Source: Savagea sp.
GTDB lineage: Bacteria > Bacillota > Bacilli > Bacillales_A > Planococcaceae
Reading direction: 5' to 3'
NCBI GenBank assembly: GCA_030146155.1
Contig: JASLCF010000188.1
Location: 1-23,380, forward strand
Length of the DNA: 23,380 nucleotides
Shown here: one piece after another, positions 7,886-15,570 of the stretch
How positions within the stretch are numbered: position 1 is the stretch's first letter
How the letters are laid out: each line of letters starts with the position of its first letter
Program-made: the position numbers and the translations under genes
Notes under the pieces: generated by a model
The model's database searches: none
What the model saw: only the letters and a program-made list of their open reading frames with translations
Told to the model about the DNA's origin: nothing

Positions 7886-8482
7886 ATGCACTACCCTGAG
7901 CCGATTTCCAAATTAATTGATAGTTTTATGAAGTTACCAACGATTGGTCCAAAAACAGCGAGTCGTCTCGCTTTTTTTGTGTTGAATATGGAAGAAGATG
8001 TTGTGCTTGATTTCGCAAAAGCACTTGTAGACGCGAAACGGAATATCCATTTCTGTTCGATTTGTGGCCATATTACAGATGTGGATCCTTGTCATATTTG
8101 CGAAGATAAGACGAGAGATCGTTCTATGATTTGTGTTGTTCAGGATCCAAAAGACGTGATTGCTATGGAGAAAATGCGTGATTACAATGGGATGTATCAT
8201 GTGTTGCATGGTTCTATTTCTCCAATGGATGGCATCGGACCAGAGGATATCAATGTTCCTTCTTTATTGCAACGTTTGCAAAATGAGGAAGTACAAGAAA
8301 TGATTTTGGCTACGAATCCTACCGTTGAAGGGGAAGCTACAGCAATGTACATCTCAAGACTCGTTAAGCCTTCAGGTATAAAAACAACGCGTATTGCGCA
8401 TGGGTTACCAGTAGGTGGTGACTTAGAGTATGCAGATGAAGTTACTTTATCGAAAGCGATTGAAGGGCGTCGTGAATTATAA
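7886..8482 (+). CDS. recR: Recombination mediator protein RecR
   Basis: Acts with RecF and RecO to load RecA on SSB-coated single-stranded DNA in gap repair. A helix-hairpin-helix region lies at residues 15-28 (KLPTIGPKTASRLA). The four-cysteine zinc finger is C57, C60, C69 and C72, and a Toprim domain runs from about residue 81 (ICVVQDPKDVIAMEK) to 175. The C-terminal Walker-like segment HGLPVGGDLEYADEVTL is intact. The 198 residues are exactly family size. AGGAGG at 7872-7877 is 8 nt before the ATG. The stop overlaps the yaaL start by one base (TAATG). Confidence 0.97.
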   Translation: MHYPEPISKLIDSFMKLPTIGPKTASRLAFFVLNMEEDVVLDFAKALVDAKRNIHFCSICGHITDVDPCHICEDKTRDRSMICVVQDPKDVIAMEKMRDYNGMYHVLHGSISPMDGIGPEDINVPSLLQRLQNEEVQEMILATNPTVEGEATAMYISRLVKPSGIKTTRIAHGLPVGGDLEYADEVTLSKAIEGRREL

Positions 8483-8700
8483 TGGCATTTTTCAGAAGAA
8501 AACCAAAATTAAAAGCGACATACGATGCTGAACTTTTACGATTAATGAATGTCCTAAAAGATGAGTGGGAGCAAGCTAGAGCACTTGATGAAATGGTGAA
8601 AGACTACGATGAACAAGTGATTGCCCAACGAAAAATAGCTGAAAGTAAATACTTCTACTTATTTAAAGAAGCTAAGGAACGAAAAATGAATATGAAATAG
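8482..8700 (+). CDS. yaaL: YaaL family protein (DUF2508), function unknown
   Basis: A 72-residue charged protein without membrane segments or known catalytic motifs, predicted to be mostly helical. Position directly after recR, with an overlapping stop/start (TAATG), identifies it as the yaaL homologue of Bacilli. In Bacillus the next gene is bofA, which controls pro-sigma-K processing during sporulation. Here a terminator follows instead. The function of YaaL is not known. Confidence 0.85.
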   Translation: MAFFRRKPKLKATYDAELLRLMNVLKDEWEQARALDEMVKDYDEQVIAQRKIAESKYFYLFKEAKERKMNMK

Positions 8701-8739
8701 AAAGACATTTCCTTGTCGAAAAGGAAGTGTCTTTCTTTC
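8701..8739 (+). terminator. Terminator of dnaX-ybaB-recR-yaaL
   Basis: A 14-bp stem (8701-8714 with 8721-8734, one G-U pair) has loop GTCGAA and is followed by a T-rich tail. It begins immediately after the yaaL stop codon. Confidence 0.85.
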
Positions 8740-8768
8740 TATCTCCACAGTTGTAATGTAAAATTTAA

Positions 8769-8781
8769 GTAGGACTCCTAC
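8769..8781. promoter_or_regulatory. Small palindrome upstream of the response regulator gene
   Basis: GTAGGA-C-TCCTAC is a perfect inverted repeat with one central base. It overlaps the only plausible -10 (TACAAT, 8779-8784) and lies 24 bp before the start codon. It could be an operator or a short leader hairpin, or chance. No GTTCA-type box like that before the downstream operon occurs here. Confidence 0.3.
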
Positions 8782-8804
8782 AATGGAGAAAAGGAGTGGT
8801 ACAA

Positions 8805-9473
8805 ATGAAGATTTTAATCGTAGATGATGATAAACATATCGTAGATTTAGTAGCCATTCATTTAACAGAAGCGGGCTATGATGTAATGAAAGCTTATGAT
8901 GGGCAACAAGCAATGGAATTGGTCGAAAGAGAAATGCCAGACTTAGCGATTGTCGATGTTATGATGCCAAATATGGACGGCTATACGTTAACGAAAGAGC
9001 TCCGAGCTTATGATGAAATTCCAGTGCTGATGCTAACTGCTAAAGGTGAATTAGAAGATAAAGAAAAAGGGTTCTCGGCAGGGACAGATGATTATGTAGT
9101 CAAACCCTTTGAACCACAAGAGTTATTATTCAGAGTGCGTGCAATTTTAAGACGATACGATAAGACAACGGATGAGTCAATTGTGGCAGGTCCTTTAAAA
9201 ATTGACCGTCAACGCTATGAAGTCCACATTGGCAAGAAGACATTTCTTTTACCTTTGAAAGAATTTGAACTCCTTTCCATTTTAGCAGCTCGTCCTGGCC
9301 ACGTGTATGCACGAGATTTATTGATTGAACGGGTATGGGGCTATGACTATGAGGGAGATGAACAAACCTTAAACGTTCATATTAAGCGTTTAAGAGACAA
9401 GTTGGCGCCTTTTGATGAAGTGAAAATCGTAACGATGCGTGGTGTAGGGTATAAATTTGAGGTTGTTGAATGA
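8805..9473 (+). CDS. hssR: HssR-like response regulator (OmpR/PhoB family)
   Basis: DNA-binding response regulator of a two-component system. The receiver domain (residues 1-115) has the acidic pocket DDD at 7-9, phospho-acceptor D51, T78 and K100. A winged-helix domain follows from about 128. Segments such as GTDDYVVKPFEPQELLFR, LAARPGHVYARDLLIERVW and GYDYEGDEQTLNVHIKRLR closely resemble staphylococcal HssR, the haem-responsive regulator, rather than PhoP or WalR; this is a comparison from memory. The start is ATG 8805, 8 nt after AAGGAG (8791-8796); the in-frame GTG at 8796 lies inside that site. The stop overlaps the kinase start. Its likely target is the box at 10970-10989 before the MMPL operon. 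Confidence 0.88.
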   Translation: MKILIVDDDKHIVDLVAIHLTEAGYDVMKAYDGQQAMELVEREMPDLAIVDVMMPNMDGYTLTKELRAYDEIPVLMLTAKGELEDKEKGFSAGTDDYVVKPFEPQELLFRVRAILRRYDKTTDESIVAGPLKIDRQRYEVHIGKKTFLLPLKEFELLSILAARPGHVYARDLLIERVWGYDYEGDEQTLNVHIKRLRDKLAPFDEVKIVTMRGVGYKFEVVE

Positions 9474-10858
9474 TGAAGACGCTTTATGCCAAGTTTTTAA
9501 TGATGACTGCGGTCATTATGATTACGAGCGGGCTCTTTGCTTTCTTAGTTGTCAATACGTACTATCATCAAAATATGAAAGATGAAAATGCAGAAAAACA
9601 TGTCAATATTGTAGGGCAAGTAGCAGACTATATTGAAAAAGAGCAACCGGCAGACATTGCTTTCTTTTTAGAGACTGAAGCGGCTGTAGGGTATAAACTA
9701 ATTTGGTATACCCCTCAACATGAAGAACAGTTTTTTGGCGTGCCTTTTCGTTCTCATAATTTAAGTAAGGATGAGATGGATCTTGTATTAAACGGCTCTG
9801 TCTACAATGGGATGCTTAATTTTCCAACCGAAACGTTTGTGACTGGTATTTTTGCGGATGAAACGATTAATACAGTTGGTGTACCTGTAAAATACCAAGG
9901 AGAAACATACGGTCTTTTCTTACGTCCGAATATTAAATTATTATTTAGTGAAGTGCATTTTTTAATGGGTGGTATGGTAATTGTGATGGCGATTGTCAGC
10001 TTTATCGCCATGCTCTTTTTCGCTAAGAAATTAATTGATCCAATTACTGCTCTGACACATGTAACAAAACGCATTGGAGAAAGTCAGTATGTCCCTGAAC
10101 TAAACATTGAACGAAAAGATGAGATTGGTCAATTAGCGAAAAGTTTCCAACAGATGACAGAACGCTTGCAAGAAAATGATGAAATACGCAAACAGTTCAT
10201 TAGTGATGTTTCTCACGATTTCCAGTCTCCTTTATTGAATATCAAAGGTTATGCACAACTCCTACATAACGAAGAACAAGAAGCGGAAACAAGAAAGCAG
10301 TATACTTCGATTATTCAATCTGAAACCGAACGCTTATCAACTTTAACGAAGCAATTGTTACTTCTAACTTCTCTTGACCAATTGAAAACGCCTTTGAAAA
10401 AAGTAGAGTTTCAATTGGATGAGCAAATCCGAGAAGTGGTTAGGAATTATCAGTGGCAAGTAGTGAGTAAAGAATTGTCGTTAGACTCTGAACTAGAAGA
10501 AATCATGTACTACGGAGACCCTTCATTTTTAGAAAAAGTATGGGATAACTTAGTATCAAATGCTGTGAAATATACAAAAGAAGGCTCCATCTCTATTACT
10601 TTACGTCAAGAACGGAATGAAGTGGTTTTTGAGATAAAGGATAGTGGGATTGGAATTGCAGAGGAACATTTACCGCGTCTATTTGAACGTTTTTACCGAG
10701 CAGATGCTTCTCGTAATAAAGATATTGAAGGTACAGGATTAGGCTTATCGATTGTTCAACAAGTATTGTCGTTGCATGATGGATCAATTGAAGTCGAGAG
10801 TGAAGAAGGTAAAGGAACATTAATACGGGTGCGCTTGCAACAAATCTTAAAAGGGTGA
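9470..10858 (+). CDS. hssS: HssS-like sensor histidine kinase
   Basis: Membrane sensor kinase, partner of the upstream regulator. TM1 is at residues about 9-29, an external sensor domain at 30-164, TM2 at 165-186, then HAMP (about 187-240), the dimerisation/phospho-acceptor helix with H249 in SHDFQSPLLNIKGY, and an ATPase domain with N-box DNLVSNAVKYT, DSGIGI and GTGLGLSIV. The sensor domain shares the pattern FFGVPFR..VLNG..YNG..FVTGIF..NTVG..FLRPNI..FSEV with HssS of Staphylococcus aureus, and the N-terminus (MMKTLYAKF) matches too. This places it in the haem-sensing HssS group by recollection, not by alignment. The ATG overlaps the regulator's TGA. GAGG at 9459-9462 is the ribosome site. 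462 residues, near HssS size. Confidence 0.87.
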   Translation: MMKTLYAKFLMMTAVIMITSGLFAFLVVNTYYHQNMKDENAEKHVNIVGQVADYIEKEQPADIAFFLETEAAVGYKLIWYTPQHEEQFFGVPFRSHNLSKDEMDLVLNGSVYNGMLNFPTETFVTGIFADETINTVGVPVKYQGETYGLFLRPNIKLLFSEVHFLMGGMVIVMAIVSFIAMLFFAKKLIDPITALTHVTKRIGESQYVPELNIERKDEIGQLAKSFQQMTERLQENDEIRKQFISDVSHDFQSPLLNIKGYAQLLHNEEQEAETRKQYTSIIQSETERLSTLTKQLLLLTSLDQLKTPLKKVEFQLDEQIREVVRNYQWQVVSKELSLDSELEEIMYYGDPSFLEKVWDNLVSNAVKYTKEGSISITLRQERNEVVFEIKDSGIGIAEEHLPRLFERFYRADASRNKDIEGTGLGLSIVQQVLSLHDGSIEVESEEGKGTLIRVRLQQILKG

Positions 10859-10876
10859 GCGAGTTCGCCCTTTTTT
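10850..10876 (+). terminator. Terminator of the HssRS-like operon
   Basis: A 9-10 bp stem (10850-10859 with 10864-10873, including G-U pairs) has loop CGAG and a T-run at 10871-10876. It overlaps the stop codon of the kinase gene. It makes the downstream pair a separate transcription unit. Confidence 0.8.
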
Positions 10877-10910
10877 GCTTTAATCATCAAAAAAAGAATA
10901 AATTTCAATG

Positions 10911-11013
10911 AAAATGAACAAAAAATAACTTGAAGTGAACATTACATAATAATCTAGCGTTTAGGTGTTGTTCATGCTCTGTTCACTTGAAAAATTTAAG
11001 CTTAAGCTACAAT
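10911..11013 (+). promoter_or_regulatory. Regulated promoter with HssR-like direct repeat
   Basis: GTTCATGCT (10970-10978) and GTTCACTTG (10981-10989) form a tandem repeat with 11-bp period. They match 7/9 and 6/9 to the GTTCATATT half-site of the S. aureus HssR box, which has the same 2-bp spacing. The second copy overlaps a -35 (CTTGAA/TTGAAA, 10986-10992), with -10 TACAAT at 11008-11013. Two further copies lie on the minus strand: GTTCATTTT at 10911-10919 (8/9) and GTTCACTTC at 10932-10940. TTGAAGTGAAC (10930-10940) and GTTCACTTGAA (10981-10991) are inverted repeats with 10 of 11 pairs. The layout suits activation by an OmpR-family dimer bound next to the -35. Confidence 0.65.
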
Positions 11014-11034
11014 CAATACGGAGGAGGAATAAAA

Positions 11035-11439
11035 ATGGTACAACAGAAATGGAGTATGCGATTGATTCGTATCGCTGCTATCTTTGGACTTCTTGGAACG
11101 GTACTCGGCTCGCATATGGCAGGTTCAGGCTCTTATGCATTCCGACCGATTCATGCGCATATATTATTAGTCGGTTGGTTATCTGTCTTTTCATGGGGTG
11201 TGTTTTACCGCATCTATAAAGTGAAAGCGACAAAATTAATTGCAATTCATGGCTGGACTGCAATCATCGGTTCGATTGGTTTAACAGTGGGCATGTGGCT
11301 ACAGTTTTTACAACCATTCGATATTAATACAACAGTTTCATTAATTTTCTATATTGTAGGTGGAACAATTTTATTAATTAGTTTCGCACTCTTTGTAGTA
11401 ATGACTTATTTTGTTGAGAAAGACGTGAAATTCGAATGA
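11035..11439 (+). CDS. Small 4-TM protein resembling haem-copper oxidase subunit I
   Basis: A 134-residue integral membrane protein with four predicted helices (about 8-28, 39-60, 69-90, 100-124) and no signal peptide cleavage site. Histidines lie at or near membrane boundaries: H27 (GSHMAGSG), H40 and H42 (RPIHAHILLVGW) and H72 (AIHGWT). The HAH..xVGW pattern resembles helix segments of haem-copper oxidase/NO reductase subunit I and of small uncharacterised proteins related to them, so haem binding is a reasonable inference but not shown. Far too short to be an oxidase. The start is ATG 11035, 7 nt after GGAGGAGG (11020-11027); a longer frame from TTG 10987 would start inside the promoter. 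The stop overlaps the MMPL gene start (ATGA), so the two are translationally linked. Confidence 0.8.
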   Translation: MVQQKWSMRLIRIAAIFGLLGTVLGSHMAGSGSYAFRPIHAHILLVGWLSVFSWGVFYRIYKVKATKLIAIHGWTAIIGSIGLTVGMWLQFLQPFDINTTVSLIFYIVGGTILLISFALFVVMTYFVEKDVKFE

Positions 11440-13517
11440 ATAAAAAAAGATGGATAAGCTTTGCTGCGGTTTGGCTTTTGATTACAATTGTGCTTTCCAT
11501 TGTTGCGCCTGGTGCAAAGGAGTTTGCTGTTCCTAATAAGGATGGTGGGCTCCCATCAGATGCGTTATCGGTTGAAGCAGAAAAGAAATTAGCAGAACAC
11601 TTCCCACAAGATGATGGGATGCCACTATTCGGTGTTTTATATAGTGAAAAAGGATTGACTGAAGAACAGTTAAATCAATATACAGAAGGATTAGCTCAAT
11701 TACCTGAAGTGAAAGGGCTAGAAGAGATAACGGTACCGGATTTTGCCGCATTACCTCCGGAAGTTCGCTCGCTCTTCTTATCAGAAGATCAAACGACATT
11801 TTTCGCTTCAATTACGCTGCCAACAACAGAAGGTAACGAAGTACATGACGCAGTAACATTGATTCGCGATAAAATGTCGGAATATTCTGAAGGTTTAAGG
11901 GCGGAAATGACATGGACAGGTCCAGCAGCAATAGCGACGGATGCCATCTCATTATTTAGTGAAGCGAATGTAACGCTATTGTTAGCGACAGTCGGTTTGA
12001 TATTTATTCTGTTACTCATTATCTACCGTGCACCGTTACTTACATTGATTCCGTTATTAGGAGCAGGTATTGTCTATGTAGTAGTGGATAAATTTGTCGG
12101 TTTGACGGCAAAAGCAGGTTTATTCATTACAGAAAACCAAGCATTATCTATTATGTCCGTTTTATTATTTGCGGTAGTTACCGATTATTCTTTATTAATT
12201 TTCTCGCGTTTCCGTGAAGAATTGCGTCGTCATGAGACAGTTGATGAAGCGATGCGTATAACGATGAAGCATGTGAGAGAGCCTATTTTCTTCAGTGGTA
12301 GTACAATTATGTTAGGTATGGGTACACTGTTCTTTGCACTTTATGAGCCGTACCGTAACTTTGCACCTGTCTTTGCCATTGCAGCAGGCATTATGTTAAT
12401 TGCGGGACTTACTTTACTCCCTGCTTTATTCGCTCTCTTTGGAAGAGTTGCTTTCTGGCCGTTTATTCCGAGATATGGCGACGTGGTCAAAGAGAAACGT
12501 ACCATTTGGCGTAAAGTAGCAGATGCAGTAACGGCTAAACCAGTTCGTTTCCTTGCACCAGTTCTTTTACTATTAGGTTTAGGTGCATGGAATATGACGA
12601 CAATGCAGACCTCTTTTGATTTAATTGAATCATTCCCTGAAGACTTGTCTTCAAGAGTCGGCTACGAGAGACTAGGTGAGGGATTCTCTAAAGGAAGTCT
12701 TGCACCAGGTACAATCTTATTAGAAGGAAAAGAAGAGTGGACAGAAGAGGCGTTGACTGCGAAAGCTGAAGAGTTGGAGGCAATTGACGGTGTAGAAAAA
12801 GTCAATCCTACAGGCCATCCACTCGCTGAGGATAATTTAAAAGTGGCTAAGTTATCCATTACGTATGAAGGAAATCCATACGGTCATCAAGCTTTAGATG
12901 CCATTGAAGAATTAAGAGAGGCTTCGACAGATGAAGTTGGCGTGTATATTGCTGGTGAAACAGCTAAAAATGCAGACTTACGCGTCATTAACACACGTGA
13001 CACATGGCTTGTCGTCGGTTTGATGACAGCATTGATCGCAATCATGCTCGGGCTACAAACAAAGTCGCTGATTGCTCCTGTTTATATGGTAGGTTCTATT
13101 TTATTATCCTATGCAGCTACTTTTGGTTTATCATTAATTTTATTTGACTGGATTCTTGATCAGCAAACAATTGGTTATCGTATTCCAATGTACACATTTG
13201 TTTTCTTGGTTGCACTGGGTGTCGACTATTCAATCATGTTGATTGCTAGAATTCGAGAAGAAATGAAGAATCATAGTTTTGAAGAAGCTATTCGAGTAGG
13301 TGTTGAAAAAACAGGTGGAGTGATTAGTTCAGCAGGTTTAATCTTAGCTGCCACTTTCCTCGTACTTGTGACAATGCCAGTCAACGAATTAAAATTATTT
13401 GGATTTATGATGGCATTAGGAATTTTAATCGATACTTTTATCGTACGTCCAATTGTCATTCCAGCAGTGGTGAAATTGCTAGGAAAGTATAGTTTTTGGC
13501 CAAATCGATTAAAATAA
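11436..13517 (+). CDS. MMPL/RND family transporter
   Basis: A proton-driven membrane exporter of the MMPL group, similar in size to B. subtilis YdfJ. 693 residues with duplicated topology: TM1 (5-24), a large external domain (25-175), a TM bundle to about 350, then TM7, a second external domain (about 395-520) and a second bundle. The charged motif of TM4 is VTDYSLLIFSRFREEL and its partner in TM10 is GVDYSIMLIARIREEM; both carry the Asp-Tyr pair used for proton coupling in MmpL proteins. The start overlaps the preceding stop by four bases. The substrate is unknown. The context (HssRS-like system, HssR-like box, haem-oxidase-like partner) points to haem, porphyrin or a toxic lipid; mycobacterial MmpL3 and MmpL11 have been linked to haem uptake, so haem handling by this fold is not unprecedented. 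No hrtA/hrtB ABC exporter is in the window. Confidence 0.93.
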   Translation: MNKKRWISFAAVWLLITIVLSIVAPGAKEFAVPNKDGGLPSDALSVEAEKKLAEHFPQDDGMPLFGVLYSEKGLTEEQLNQYTEGLAQLPEVKGLEEITVPDFAALPPEVRSLFLSEDQTTFFASITLPTTEGNEVHDAVTLIRDKMSEYSEGLRAEMTWTGPAAIATDAISLFSEANVTLLLATVGLIFILLLIIYRAPLLTLIPLLGAGIVYVVVDKFVGLTAKAGLFITENQALSIMSVLLFAVVTDYSLLIFSRFREELRRHETVDEAMRITMKHVREPIFFSGSTIMLGMGTLFFALYEPYRNFAPVFAIAAGIMLIAGLTLLPALFALFGRVAFWPFIPRYGDVVKEKRTIWRKVADAVTAKPVRFLAPVLLLLGLGAWNMTTMQTSFDLIESFPEDLSSRVGYERLGEGFSKGSLAPGTILLEGKEEWTEEALTAKAEELEAIDGVEKVNPTGHPLAEDNLKVAKLSITYEGNPYGHQALDAIEELREASTDEVGVYIAGETAKNADLRVINTRDTWLVVGLMTALIAIMLGLQTKSLIAPVYMVGSILLSYAATFGLSLILFDWILDQQTIGYRIPMYTFVFLVALGVDYSIMLIARIREEMKNHSFEEAIRVGVEKTGGVISSAGLILAATFLVLVTMPVNELKLFGFMMALGILIDTFIVRPIVIPAVVKLLGKYSFWPNRLK

Positions 13518-13519
13518 GG

Positions 13520-13555
13520 AAACAGCTCATCTTCTTAAAAAGGTGAGCTGTTTTT
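13520..13555 (+). terminator. Terminator of the 4-TM/MMPL operon
   Basis: A 14-bp stem (13520-13533 with 13540-13553, one G-U pair) with a T-run at 13551-13555 starts 2 nt after the MMPL stop. Confidence 0.88.
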
Positions 13556-13617
13556 GTTCTTATTGTTTCCTTCTTGTGGAACTTCTCTGTAAAATGAAAG
13601 GAGATGGAGGTGGTCGT

Positions 13618-15534
13618 TTGATTTACGCAATACTTTTATTTATTGCATTCACATTTGTAAGTTATCGACTGATTGGAAGTTACGACTCAAAAGGAAAAGC
13701 ATTTATATCGTCCTTATTTTCTTTAATTTTTTCAAGTGCCGCTTATTATATGTTTCATATTAAAAATGCGCCACCAACGAAACATTTTATTCAATTTGAC
13801 CATTATACATTTTTATATTTCATCACGTTAGTGGTTGTCTCGATGGGTTTTTATTTAATTTTAGAAATGATGGCTGAACCTAATGTTTCTAGGGGACCAG
13901 AGCGTTCTTCAAATCCATTGGTTCGCTTAAAAATTTATTTTAAAACGAAAATTCGTTATGTTAATTTGCTATTACTTGTCACTAAAAATGGTTTATTTAA
14001 AAGTCCATTGCATGTGACGAAAGAGTCGAGAAATCAGCATGTTGCACGCTCGTTAAGGAATACACTTGAAGCAGCAGGTGGGGTATTTGTAAAGTTTGGT
14101 CAATTTTTATCAACTCGTTCAGACTTATTTTCACAGGAATTTATTCGAGAGCTTTCTCATTTACAAGAAAATGTACAAAGTTTACCAGGAAAAGTTGTTC
14201 GTGAAAATATCGAGGCGCAAATTGGAAAGCCGATTGATCAAATCTTTGCTCAGTTTGACGAAGAACCCTTAGCAGCAGCATCCATGGCTCAGGTGCATCA
14301 AGCTTTGTTGAAGACAGGGGAAAAAGTAGTGGTTAAAGTGCTACGGCCTGAACTGAAAGAGCAAATGCAAGTGGATGTTACGATTTTGAGTAACTTTGCC
14401 CATCTTTTAGAAGATAAAATGCCATGGGCTAAAAGCATTGGTATCACAAGTATTGCGGAAGGTTTTATTGATGGTTTATATGAAGAAATGGACTTATCCA
14501 TTGAACAATCCAATATACTTCAAATGCGACGGACGATGGATAAAAAGGTGTATATTCCTAAGGTGTATCCCGAGTATTCAACTTCAGAAATTGTAGTTGT
14601 CGAGTTTTTAAATGGTGTTTCTTTATCAAAAGTAGGGCATTTGCCGACAGAAAAGAAAAACCAACTGGCAGATGAAATTTTTGCTGAGATGTTAGCTCAA
14701 ATTTTTGATCGCGGTATATTTCATGCGGATCCACATCCAGGTAATATCTATGTCTTAGAAGATGGTCGGCCCGCTTTTTTAGATTTCGGAGCTGTAGGGA
14801 AACTATCGACTATGCAGAGAAGAGGATTTACTTGGTTACTCATCGGTATCATTCGTAAAAATCCAGAGACAATGGCAATCGGTGTAGAGCGTTTAATTGA
14901 AAATAGTGAAGAAATTAACTTTAAAAAATTAGAGCAAGCGCTCAGTCAGTTTTTAGTCATCCATTCTTTTGAAGGCGATATTTTAGAGGAGATGGGTACA
15001 GATTTGTTTGAAATGATGGGGGATTACGGATTGAAATTCCATCCAAGTGTAGCTTCTGCCTTTAGAAGTTTAATTACGTTACAAGGCAGTGTGCAAGAAT
15101 TGAACCCTCATTTTAATTTGGCAAAGGTGATGGAGGCCTTTTTAAAGACTCAATTGACTGTAAAAAATGCTACAGAAATGATGACTCAAACAGTGGAAGA
15201 TGAAGTGTTAAATACATTACCTCGATTACGTGCACTTCCAAGGAGAATGGACAGGTTGTTACGTCAGGCAGAGAATGGTGACTTTACCATTAATATGGGG
15301 ATTTTTTCTCATGAGAAAAATGTGAAATATGTGAATGAAACCCTTTCTTTATTGTTTTTGAGTATTGTTGGTATATCCATCGGCATTCTAGCGTTAGGAG
15401 CACTATTTTTAGCGCAGAATGAAGTGACAGAAGGTTATTCATTCTTAAATATTTTTGGTTATTCAGGTTTAGGGTTAAGTGTAATCATGTTAATTAGAGT
15501 AGCGATTCAAAGCATTAACCGAGCCAATCGATAA
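13618..15534 (+). CDS. UbiB/ABC1 (AarF) family atypical kinase, membrane-anchored
   Basis: Atypical protein-kinase-like ATPase of the UbiB/COQ8 group, generally linked to isoprenoid quinone biosynthesis or lipid handling. Hallmarks: KxGQ motif K159-Q162 (KFGQFLSTRSD), Ala-rich loop PLAAASMAQVH (217-227), Lys240 (VVVKVLRP), HADPHPGN at 369-376 and LDFG at 388-391. The last 65 residues hold two membrane helices. About 85 N-terminal residues add three more predicted helices (2-18, 29-46, 64-84), unlike E. coli UbiB. The frame stays open up to GTG 13543, but that lies inside the upstream terminator. TTG 13618 follows GGAGGTG (13606-13612) by 5 nt and gives 638 residues; ATG 13594 is the alternative but has no good ribosome site. 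The substrate is unknown. Confidence 0.9.
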   Translation: MIYAILLFIAFTFVSYRLIGSYDSKGKAFISSLFSLIFSSAAYYMFHIKNAPPTKHFIQFDHYTFLYFITLVVVSMGFYLILEMMAEPNVSRGPERSSNPLVRLKIYFKTKIRYVNLLLLVTKNGLFKSPLHVTKESRNQHVARSLRNTLEAAGGVFVKFGQFLSTRSDLFSQEFIRELSHLQENVQSLPGKVVRENIEAQIGKPIDQIFAQFDEEPLAAASMAQVHQALLKTGEKVVVKVLRPELKEQMQVDVTILSNFAHLLEDKMPWAKSIGITSIAEGFIDGLYEEMDLSIEQSNILQMRRTMDKKVYIPKVYPEYSTSEIVVVEFLNGVSLSKVGHLPTEKKNQLADEIFAEMLAQIFDRGIFHADPHPGNIYVLEDGRPAFLDFGAVGKLSTMQRRGFTWLLIGIIRKNPETMAIGVERLIENSEEINFKKLEQALSQFLVIHSFEGDILEEMGTDLFEMMGDYGLKFHPSVASAFRSLITLQGSVQELNPHFNLAKVMEAFLKTQLTVKNATEMMTQTVEDEVLNTLPRLRALPRRMDRLLRQAENGDFTINMGIFSHEKNVKYVNETLSLLFLSIVGISIGILALGALFLAQNEVTEGYSFLNIFGYSGLGLSVIMLIRVAIQSINRANR

Positions 15535-15570
15535 AAAAAGTCTCTCTTTTTTAAAAAGAGAGACTTTTTT
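15534..15570. terminator. Bidirectional terminator shared by the UbiB-like gene and topB
   Basis: GTCTCTC and GAGAGAC with flanking A/T tracts pair as a near-perfect hairpin. It has a T-run on the plus strand (15565-15570) and, because of A15533-15539, also on the minus strand. It touches the plus-strand stop (15532-15534) and the minus-strand topB stop (15569-15571). Confidence 0.88.

Noticed and set aside
13543..13617. N-terminal extension of the UbiB-like protein from GTG 13543.
   Set aside because: The GTG is in the right arm of the MMPL operon terminator. A strong ribosome site precedes TTG 13618.
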